The notes under the pieces are model-generated. The model made no database searches, was not told where the DNA came from, and saw only the letters and a program-made list of their open reading frames with translations. A DNA stretch of 64,000 bases from Pelobates cultripes (Eukaryota; Chordata; Amphibia; Anura; Pelobatidae). The stretch is taken from NCBI GenBank assembly GCA_933207985.1, contig OW240912.1, forward strand, positions 109,715,275-109,779,274, written 5' to 3'. Position numbers and translations under genes: made by a program. This document shows, one piece after another, positions 52,930 to 61,679 of this stretch. Positions within the stretch are counted from its first letter, which is position 1, and each line of letters starts with the position of its first letter.

Positions 52930-53078
52930 CAGGGATGCCCAAAAGGTAGATCCCCAGATGTTGTAGAACTACAACTCCCATGATGCTTTCCATGCCTTTA
53001 GAATGCTTTTAGAATGACAAAGCATCATGAAACTTGTAGTTTTAAAACATCCGGGGATCTACCTTTTGGGTACCCCTG
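52930..53078. mobile_element. 149-bp palindromic hAT-like MITE
   Basis: CAGGGATGCCCAAAAGGTAG at the left is mirrored by CTACCTTTTGGGTACCCCTG at the right, and CCATGATGCTTT / AAAGCATCATG further in. Flanking 8-mers CCTATAAC and CTGTAAAC share only some bases, so the target duplication is decayed or absent. Confidence 0.8.
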
Positions 53079-54305
53079 CTGTAAACATTCATTAGGCATC
53101 TGGGATACGTTACTAGGTGCCGGTGGCTCTTTAATTAGACCATGTTAAGGTTATACAATTCTGTATTGAAAATAAAATATTTATTCTCTTTTGCCTCAAA
53201 GTATTAATACATATATGTGGTTGCACAGCAGATATTTTTCAAACGGGTTATTTTAGCCTAAAGTCAGGTGTCAACTAAACATAACTCCACATATAATGGA
53301 TAAACCCCTTAATCTACTTCTATTCATTCTCTGATGTTAGTAAAAATTTGTCAGCTTACAACAGTGGCAGTGAAATAAATAAACTGGTTAAACTTAGCTA
53401 TGGATGGTTAAATTGCTATGCACTTGATGTTTATCCAGTCTGTTTCCTAATCCCCTGTATAAAAGGCTAGGTAAATAGCATGGTTATCTTTAAATCTGAA
53501 ATGAATAGAATATAGACACAGAATATAAAAACATAACTTCATATAACAAGAAATTTAGCCAGGGGGCAATCCATTGGTTTGTGTGATCAAAAGGATTTGA
53601 AAATAAGACAGTACCAGCTCAATTTATGTAAATGTTGTTGCAAAGTATTTTCCCGTATTGAAAGAAGTAAGCCGCTAAGAATTTACATTCCCGTTTTTTT
53701 TTTTCCTTTGGTGGGATCATTAAGACCCACTATGTGTATTTTCTTTCTTATTTTCTTGAAATTGGTACAATAGATACATTTACTACTGCCGTGCTGTTAT
53801 GTCTGGTTTCCTCTCAACAATCCCCTTTTCATACTAATATTTGACTATGGAACCACAGCCTTTTGAAGTGAATAAGCTTTGCAGATGGAATCCAAAGGAG
53901 TGGCTGTTCTTTAAATTTGTATTTTAAAGCACACCTGTATCCTCAAAAGAACAAACTTTCAAATGAAGATACTTTCTTTTCTGTCTTATAGTATTTAACA
54001 AAAGACTAAAAGTGAGTTTAAAGCACTTTTCAAGCTTTATAATAAAACAATTAAAATTGCATTTGCAGACAGTGTTACTTTCTGATTTTGTAATGTTCAT
54101 GTAGGATCCAAAATATAAATTTTACTTTTTTTTAAATTGTAATAATCAATAATATTATCAATTAGATGAAATAAAAGGTTCAAGTGTAGCGCCTGTTATT
54201 CTCTGTGGGTGGTATTCGATCCCTGTCACTTTTACCAGCTGCCACTAAGCCTCCCAATTGACTAACCTATAAGTGTTATAATCTTACTGTTGGTAAAGGT
54301 ATAGT
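53079..54305. other. AT-rich unannotated stretch
   Basis: No element or gene recognised; small frames such as 53579-53773 show nothing recognisable. Confidence 0.5.
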
Positions 54306-54432
54306 CAGTGGTGTCTCCAGCATTCATATTCATGGGGGGCACATGGGGGGCCAGGGACAAAAGTAGGGGGGCAATTACAAAACGTATGTGCATGCGTATG
54401 TATGTGTGTGTGTGTGTGTATATATATATATA
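54306..54432. mobile_element. Left end of a hAT-like element with TG repeat
   Basis: CAGTGGTGTCTCCAGCATTC resembles hAT termini of this window (CAGTGGCGTACA). GGGGGGCACATGGGGGGCC follows, then a TG/TA microsatellite (54386-54432). The right end was not found. Confidence 0.45.
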
Positions 54433-54439
54433 AAAAAAA

Positions 54440-54620
54440 ATATATAATAATATAAGAAAGTCTGGCACTCTACCTTTAAATGTATTGGTGAATTTCAGAG
54501 GAGAGCACTTCAGAGGATTTTTTCAACGAGTTTTATATGTGGTTAAAGTGATCAACGATTCAACCCAAGAGGTCTTTGTCAACATATACACTACATATAC
54601 ACACACACAAATGTGGAGAA
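54440..54620 (-). mobile_element. PLE terminal repeat remnant with decayed hammerhead
   Basis: TCTGGCACTCTACCTTTAAA resembles a PLE repeat start (compare TGCTTGGCACTCCTCATA at 10129). The minus strand of 54551-54583 reads TTGACAAAGACCTCTTGGGT TGAATCGTTG: stem II AGACC/GGGTT and CGTTG are kept, while the core halves are mutated. Confidence 0.5.
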
Positions 54621-55109
54621 CATTTAAAAGTTAACAAAATTCAGATTCCAAGCACCTTGTTAAATATGCTAAAGTCTATCTCATGATGCCAGAATGGTTA
54701 CAAAACTATAGTTTATTTTAAAAAATATTTATTTTTAAAATAATTTACAACATGCAATCTAAATGGAATTTAAATTAACACTTTTATATAAATATTTCAC
54801 AAACTTAGAAAATGGTCACTTAACTGTATATTCTCTACACTCAGAGTTTAAGCATTTTAAAGTGACAGAAAGTTGTATTTTGAAATGCTAACTCAAATGA
54901 ACTTTCCATGTAAGAAGATCAGATTTAGCTCTACTTCCATGAACAACTAAAATGGTTGGCACTAAAGTTTGTGCCCTGACCCAGTGGCGTACATACCAGG
55001 GTCGCAGGGGTCGCGGCTGCCAGCCTCTTCTCCTGGGGGGCCAGGAGGCGGCCACCCCAGGGCCCCCCGAGGCTGGCCCTGCTGACCCCGGCGGGCGGGC
55101 TGTTTGGGT

Positions 55110-55240
55110 GGCCGGCGCGCGAGGGAGCACTTTCCCCTCAGTGCTTCCTCTTCAGCTCCCTCGCGCGCCGCACTCATGCCGGAGCCGGAAGATGACTGAG
55201 GGGAAAGTGCTCCCTCGCGCGCCGGCCACCCAAACAGCCC
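55110..55240. repeat. GC-rich palindrome in hAT-2
   Basis: GGCGCGCGAGGGAGCACTTT at the left is mirrored by AAAGTGCTCCCTCGCGCGCC at the right. Confidence 0.9.
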
Positions 55241-55345
55241 GCCCGCCCAGTGACCAGGAGCCCAGCAGCACCACTGGACCCCAGGGAATCCCCCCAGTAA
55301 TCCAAAAGGTAAGGAGGCTGGGGGGATTAAATTTAAAAAAAAAAA

Positions 55346-55760
55346 GTGTGTGTGTTTTAGTGTATGTGTGTGTGTGTTAGTGTGTGTGTGTGTGTTAGTG
55401 TATGTGTGTGTGTGTTAGTGTATGTGTGTGTGTGTTAGTGTATGTGTGTGTGTGTTAGTGTATGTGTTAGTGTGTGTTTGAGTGTATGTGTTAGTGTGTG
55501 TGTGAGTGTATGTGTGTTAGTGAGTGTGTCTGTGTGTGTGTGTCAGTGAGTGTCTGTTATTATGTGTGTGTCTGCTAGTGAGTGTGTTATTGTGTGTGTT
55601 ACTGAGTGTGTTTGATGTCTGTTAGTGAGTGTGTGTTTGTCAGTGAAAGTGTATGTTTTGTAAGTGAGTGTGTATGTATGTCGCTGAGTGTGTCTCTGTC
55701 AGTAAATGTGTGTGTCTGTTAGCTAGTGTGTATGCGTCTGTTCGTGAGAGTGTGTGTCTT
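55346..55760. repeat. GT minisatellite in hAT-2
   Basis: Includes nearly regular repeats of GTGTGTGTTAGTGTAT in 55360-55460, then degenerate GTGAGTGTGT units. Confidence 0.95.
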
Positions 55761-56263
55761 CAGCATTTACCTTTCTCCAGCGTCGGACTCCCCAGTGTCC
55801 GCCTCTCAGCTCCGAATGCACATGCGCGGCAAGAGGCGCGCGCGCATTTAAACCCATTACTCAAGCTTTCCTATGGACGTTCAGTGTCTTCTCACTGTGA
55901 TTTTCACAGTGAGAATCGCGGAAGCTCCTCTAGCAGCTGTCAATGAGACAGCCACCAGAGGCTGGATTAACCCTCAGTGAAACATAGCCATTTCTCTGAA
56001 ACGGCTATGTTTTCAGCTGCAGGGTTAAAACTAGAGGGACCTGGCACCCAGACCACTTCATTGAGCTGATGTGATCTGGGTGTCTGTAGTGGTCCTTTAA
56101 GTGTGTGTGCATACCGCGGTCGCGGGGTCGCAGCCCTGTGACCAGGTGCCTGCCGCCATGTGTTGCGGCCCCGACCCGTGCCGAGTAAGCGTGGGGGGGG
56201 GGGGCCCTGGATCAATTTTCGCACCGGGGCCCCATGGGTCATGTGTACGCCACTGCCCTGACC

Positions 56264-56679
56264 TATAGTTGGTGAATACTATACCAATACAAACTAAAAT
56301 TACTTGTTTCATTCTCATGCTCACAATATGGAATCCTGGGTACATACATATCATTTACTCAAAAACTGCAATTAAAGTTCATGTTACTTACAGTAGTTGT
56401 GAAACTGTCTGGAGTGTCTGCTCCGCTCACTCAATCCCTCTGCAAATTGCACTCTCAGGTAGGAAAGGTTTCACACCTTACGTGGGGCCGCACTGCAAAC
56501 TGCCTGCAATCTCTGGTAAGTAAGATGACACTGTCACACCACTGTCTGCAATGTCAAGAGTAAGTACCACTGTCATACCACTCACTGTCTGCATTCAGAG
56601 GTAAGTAACCTTTGTCACACTCACACCACTCGCTGTAATCACTGTAATTAATTCATTTTTATCAGAACCCAGATGTGGC
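56264..56679. other. Unannotated spacer
   Basis: Contains loosely repeated CACTGTC..GGTAAGTA blocks (56513, 56549, 56601) that look like a weak tandem repeat. Nothing coding recognised. Confidence 0.4.
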
Positions 56680-57205
56680 ACAGGTCGCTGGCCACAATAC
56701 CTGCTCCTCTCTGCCTACTTGTTCTGCTCATCTCTGCTTGCTCTGCTCTGCCTCCTTTGCTCTTGCTCCTCTCTGCTTGCTCTACACCTCTCTACTTGCA
56801 TTGCTCTGCTTCCTCTCTACTTGCTTTGCTCCTCTCTGCTCTGCCTCCTCTCTGCTTGCTCTGCTCTGCCTCCTCTCTGGATGCTGTGCTTCTATTTGCA
56901 TGCTCTGCTCTTGCTCCTCTCTACTTGCTCTGCTCCCCTTTACTTGCTCTGCTCCTCTCTGCTTGCTCTGCTCTGCTACTCTCAACTTGCTCTGCTTTTC
57001 TCTACTTGCTCTGCCTCTCTCTGCTCCTCTCTGCTTGCTCTTCTCTGCTCCTCTCTGCTTGCTCTGCTCCACTCTTCTCTACTTGCTCTGCTCCTCTCTG
57101 TTTGCTCTGCTTTTTCTCCTCTCTGCTTGCTCTGCCCCTTTCTACTTGCTCTGCACTGCCTTCTCTCTGCTTGTTCTGCTCCTCTCTGTTTGCTCTGCTC
57201 CTGCA
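56680..57205. repeat. Pyrimidine-rich minisatellite
   Basis: Irregular units of CTCTGCTCCTCTCTACTTG and CTTGCTCTGCT. Cysteine/leucine/serine-rich frames of more than 200 codons in three plus frames are repeat artefacts. Confidence 0.95.
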
Positions 57206-57209
57206 CACA

Positions 57210-57614
57210 CAGGGCCGGACTGGCCCACCGGGATACTCTGCTGGCGGCCGCTGGGGGAGGTCTTCTGGCAGCCGCTGGGGGACTTGTACGGGCAGCCACT
57301 GGGGGAGCCAGCGCAGCTCCCCCAGCGGCCGCCAGTACAAGTCCCCCAGCAGCTCACCTTTTTTTTTTTTCCCATGCAAAACACCACTCCAATCAGCATC
57401 TCCTCATAGAGATGCATTAAATCAATGTATCTCTATGGGGAACGTTCAGCACCTACAGAGTGTGGAGGCCCTGAATGTAGGTGCATTAACACAGGAAGCA
57501 CCTCTAGTGACCGTGTGTGTTTCATTCTTTGTGTCAGTTTGTATGTGCCAGTACGTGTATCTGTGTGTCTGTGTGTCTGTGTGTGTTGGTGGGGGACACC
57601 TTTACTGTGGCACC
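57210..57614. mobile_element. Left end of a hAT-like element with GC foldback
   Basis: CAGGGCCGGACTGGCCCACC is a hAT-like terminus similar to the right end at 19082-19096 (TCAGTCCGGCCCCTG inverted). GGCGGCCGCTGGGGGA and TCCCCCAGCGGCCGCC form a large foldback (57242-57340). GTGT repeats lie at 57545-57590. The right end is missing, probably lost at the junction with the L1-like fragment. Confidence 0.5.
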
Positions 57615-58926
57615 GTTCAATGGGACCTGTAACCAGCCAGCTGAGCAACGCAGGCATAGATTATAGATGGACATTGCCAAGAACCCTAATGGTAACCAGA
57701 GAGGGCATCACAAAAACTGTCTACACTAACGGAAGCAGACTCCTTCCTTCAAGCCCTGGGGATCCCCACAAGACCAGCGACAACCACAACCCACTCCACC
57801 TCACATACCTGGGACCCAGAGACAACCGTGCCCTTCACTCCTAGAGGTGGCGAACATCCAGCTCCGACCTAAAGTGACTGCGAAAACCTGCAGTATAATC
57901 TACCGAACAGTCATGTTCTGCTTTTACGTTTTTGTAATCTTTCTTACGTTTGTTTCTCTATGTCTTAAAGTTTTTAAATGATGTGCACACACCTGGCACA
58001 GGATAGCTCACCAGTGCTAATTTCCCCTGTCACCACCTGGCACTAGGTACCCAACCGGTACTACTATTTTTCCCTAGACTCGCTTCTGCATCCAACTGTG
58101 GGCTCTCCTCATACACAAGGCAGTCACTAGCAATCATGACAACACCTCCCCCCCTCCCCCATAACCCCCATGGTTAGGGGACTCCCATACGACTTGACTC
58201 ATCACACTCTGTCTCCTAGAACCCCCACTGGGGCTCTTGCTACCTACATCACTGTGGCCACCAGTATTGGCTCCATTAGACAAGACAGACGCCACCTGAC
58301 AGCACCTTCAAACCTTTTTGACGAAGGCAACAAACTAACTCAGACCACGCCAGGTAAGTCGTTGATTGTGGCAGTCCACACACACCAATTGTCACCCAAC
58401 ATAATCGGGAACCCAATGAGACAGAGGTCACAGTGGCGCACCTTTCAACAGACTTCTTTATATTTGACCTCTGTTGTGACAGGGCCTTATCTCTTGCACA
58501 CCATCCGCTCGACCACAAATAGCCTATGCCACATAGATGAAACTACTACAACACACAGTACTGCCTGTACAGGATGCCGCACAAGACGCAATACATTTGG
58601 GTTATGCAAAACAGGTCATACTACTATAATATAGAGTAACACGGCTGATTATCCATACTTACCCTGACATCCAGCTACCAACTCTCATACCTCGCCAAAG
58701 TGAAGAGACCGTCTGACTTACTTAGACAATTGACCCACGGGTGGCTTACACACACTTTAATTTGTCAATCGTTATCTTGTTTGTTTCGTTTACTTCCCAT
58801 AAAAATAAGTGCTATGTTATTGGCATCTCATACTATGCATGTATATTTGGCTGATGTTTATATCAACTGAGAAATGTCACCGTACTCCTATATGTACAAT
58901 TCGGCACTTAAAAAATAAAGAATTTA
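57615..58926 (+). mobile_element. 5'-truncated L1/Tx1-like fragment: ORF1 C-terminal domain and 3' UTR
   Basis: At 57640-57720 the plus strand reads LSNAGIDYRWTLPRTLMVTR, which parallels LQRQGIKYTWGHPFKLMIKK in the intact ORF1 at 59097-60125. After a one-base frame change, EADSFLQALGIPT follows, parallel to FAESLGI there. So this is the carboxy-terminal domain of a related ORF1, with a stop near 57875. About 1 kb without recognised coding follows (a 154-codon frame at 58170-58634 is unassigned), then AATAAAG at 58913 just before the next element. ORF2 is absent. Confidence 0.55.
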
Positions 58927-59096
58927 GGGGGGCGTGGCCTAACCTCGGACGAAGATGGACGCCTGATCCTAACGCTCCGATCCCCCCACGCGCTAAATCC
59001 CCTGCCATCCGCATCCCTCACGCCTCGAAACAGTCTGCCCTCATACCAGCAGCAACCCCAACACAGCTGGCACCCGCCCGGTACGGAAAAACAAGA
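58927..59096 (+). promoter_or_regulatory. 5' UTR of the L1/Tx1-type LINE (putative internal promoter)
   Basis: 170 bp from the G-run to the ORF1 start. Full-length LINEs carry an internal promoter in the 5' UTR; that is family knowledge, and no specific factor site is visible to me. An upstream ATG at 58954 opens only a two-codon frame. Confidence 0.5.
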
Positions 59097-60125
59097 ATGG
59101 GCGGCAACAAGAAACGGAGGGACACGAACCCATCGGTGGCCTCCATATTCCGCACGCCATCAGACCAACGGAGACCAACCTCCTCACAGGCAGAAGAGGA
59201 ATCTGGGTCGGAGGCTGAAAGTCTGGACACAGTGATGAACCCGGCGGCCCCCATAACCATCGCGGTACTGAGAGACATGCTGCACCAAGCCACCAACGAC
59301 ATTAAGACCCATGTAGCCGCCGAGATGGAAAGACATGTGGCAGGCCTTAAAGAAGAAGTAGTAGGCCTCACCGCCCGCACAGACCAGGTAGAAAATCGAA
59401 TTGCCTCCATATATGCCACCTCCACATCTCACACTCAAGACATAGCATACCTATATGGCCACATGGCTGCACTAGAAGATGGCCTAGAAGACCTAAACAA
59501 CAGGTCCAGACGTAATAACATACGAATCCGCGGCCTACCCGAAACCGTCACCATGGAACAACTTGTCCCCACACTTCACAGCATTTTTAAAACATTGGCC
59601 CCTGACCTCACACCTCAAGAGATGGAATTAGACAGGGCCCACAGAGCCCTCCGCCCGCAAAATCTGGGCGCCTCCACCCCAAGGGATGTGATCACCCGCC
59701 TACACTTCTTCACAACTAAAGAGAAACTACTAACCATAGCACGAGACAAACCCCCACGCTATAAAGAAACCCGTCTAACTTTCTTCCAAGACTTAGCCCC
59801 CTCCACACTCAAAAAAAGAAGAGACCTCAAACCTCTGACACTTGCCCTCCAGCGACAAGGCATCAAATATACCTGGGGACACCCCTTCAAACTCATGATC
59901 AAGAAAGACGATCAAATGCACATCCTCACCTCAGTGTCGGACATGTCGCCCTTCGCAGAATCCCTAGGAATACAACTACTACAACTGGCCCCCTTCCACA
60001 AAAACCGTGAAGATGGGCGACCACAGGACGACCCTGAAGACTCTAGGCCGCCCAAGAAATTGAGAACACCTGCTAGCCCGGGAGAACCCCCTCGGCAACG
60101 CCGAGACAGCCGCCACCAATCCTAA
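59097..60125 (+). CDS. LINE ORF1 protein: coiled coil, RRM and C-terminal domain (RNA-binding chaperone)
   Basis: A 342-residue protein of the L1 ORF1 (transposase_22) type, which coats the LINE RNA as a trimer and acts as nucleic-acid chaperone. Residues 1-45 are basic then acidic and probably disordered. Residues 55-135 have heptad-like hydrophobic spacing, a coiled coil (LKEEVVGLTARTDQVENRI). The RRM spans about 139-220: RRNNIRIRGLPE at 139-149, ELDRAHRALRP at 177-187 and PRDVITRLHFF at 195-205. The C-terminal domain follows: TLALQRQGIKYTWGHPFKL at about 248-266. I chose the ATG at 59097 because the sequence after it starts the basic GGNKKRR segment typical of these proteins. The frame also opens upstream to 58809, but that part lies in the 5' UTR and preceding repeat. 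Confidence 0.88.
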   Translation: MGGNKKRRDTNPSVASIFRTPSDQRRPTSSQAEEESGSEAESLDTVMNPAAPITIAVLRDMLHQATNDIKTHVAAEMERHVAGLKEEVVGLTARTDQVENRIASIYATSTSHTQDIAYLYGHMAALEDGLEDLNNRSRRNNIRIRGLPETVTMEQLVPTLHSIFKTLAPDLTPQEMELDRAHRALRPQNLGASTPRDVITRLHFFTTKEKLLTIARDKPPRYKETRLTFFQDLAPSTLKKRRDLKPLTLALQRQGIKYTWGHPFKLMIKKDDQMHILTSVSDMSPFAESLGIQLLQLAPFHKNREDGRPQDDPEDSRPPKKLRTPASPGEPPRQRRDSRHQS

Positions 60126-61679
60126 CGGGTCTGATCGCCTGCCACCTGGAATCCTTCACACCACCAACAGCAGGAGCTATCCAGGTGCAGTAAGCGGCCC
60201 CCATTCAACCAACAAAACACCCCATACCTTCTCCGCCATATGCCATCCTGCCCCCCCTCACCCCCAACCTCAGGACGAAAACTCTTTCTTAACCCACGAA
60301 CTGGCCCAGACCCTGGACATATCGGCCACTGGATACGTATAACTACCACACTTCACTTAAAACCCAAGCACTCAGGATATCCGGGAGGAGCCCTGAACAA
60401 AGCCCACCAACCGCTACAAGATCCCCTACTCAACTCCAGGCACAGATCCAGATCACCACCACACTGGAACAACAGAGCACGGACAATATACCTCTTCACA
60501 CCTCGCCCGAAACCACATCCAACAGCAAGCCTGACGTGCTACCCAAGAACTATCCACTGCCTGATCTGGGGACTCTCTAGCTGATTACTGGACTTACAAT
60601 CTAACCATCTCTTATTTTGCAGGTACCCCCCCAAAATGGCCCAAGACTAGTTAGCCAGTTCCCGCCCCGACCCCACAAGACGAACCCCCTTAGAACGCAC
60701 TGTTACCCACCCCATCCCCCCCCCCGGAACCCAAGATGAACCCCACTAACCAACCCAACCAGACAGTATCACCTTCCCCATAACTACCCGAATCCTCACA
60801 TCCACACAGGATAGACCATGACAACACCATTAGCTATTTACAAATGCGTAAAAGGGGACATCCCACGACTAATCCGGGGGAAACCCCCCAAACCTACCTA
60901 CCCCCCCAACACAACGCAACACCACAAATCCACTTACACGGACTCCCACTGATCAGGACAGGACGACCCCCAGACACCCCCCCCCGACCCAAGCAAGATA
61001 GACGGGTAAACCCACTCAATCCGGATCCGTCACTAGCATGAAACTGTTATATAGCTTAATGTTCACACAGATGGTACACATGCGATAACTCCGGATCTGT
61101 GTACACATTTATAGCAGAAATGTTTTAAATGTTTTAAATGCTGTTTTAAATGCTGCGTTTTTGTTACCATGTTTTCTACTATGTTACCTAATGTTTTCTA
61201 CTACTTATAATAGACACCGACAACACGATCCTTGAAACAACATCCACAGGACCACAGATGAGGACAACATGAGACACACTCCAAACACCAATGGAGGGAC
61301 CACGACTGGCACCTTACACCACAGACAGATACCACCGCACCGCCAAATCGTGAGTGCTGCACCACACCTAGCGCGGGGGGAGAGGAGTAACAGGAACGTG
61401 AAACTCTTCCTCCTCTTCCCCACCCCTGAACCCCGGGTTCCCCGGGCGACACCAACCACACGACCAACCCAAGGTGTACAACACCGCCTCCCCCCACTTT
61501 ACCTGGCAACTACCACATAAGACCAGGATAGACACTTTGCAACCCAATCCCCCAAGGGTTTTGTAAACCTCACCCATCCCCCTCTCCCACCACCCATCCC
61601 CCACCGGACCCCCCCCCCTAATAAGAGCGGACGGACGCCCCGTCACCCCCTCGACCCGAAGCCCACACCACACTAAAGA
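60126..61679 (+). other. Long inter-ORF region of the LINE
   Basis: About 1.55 kb, C-rich, without a recognisable product. Short frames (for example 60240-60584 and 60844-61041) are proline-rich and unrecognised. At 61120-61155 a triplicated GTTTTAAATGCT-like motif occurs. Inter-ORF spacers of L1-type LINEs are usually much shorter, so this may include an old insertion. Confidence 0.5.

Larger units (their letters stand above)
54982..56255. mobile_element. hAT-2: second copy of the hAT-1 family (1274 bp)
   Basis: Ends CAGTGGCGTACATACC and TGTACGCCACTG; flanked by CCCTGACC on both sides (54974-54981 and 56256-56263). It shares the GC palindrome, GT minisatellite and captured T2-like half with hAT-1, but lacks the T2-like MITE of 13763-14245. 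It is non-autonomous. Confidence 0.93.

Noticed and set aside
56673..57632. Plus-strand frames of 233-319 codons rich in Leu, Ser and Cys
   Set aside because: Three overlapping frames are open over a pyrimidine-rich minisatellite, which is the signature of simple sequence, not of a gene.
58170..58634. 154-codon plus-strand frame
   Set aside because: Threonine-rich, with no recognisable motif and lying in what looks like the 3' region of a truncated L1-like fragment. I do not call it a gene.
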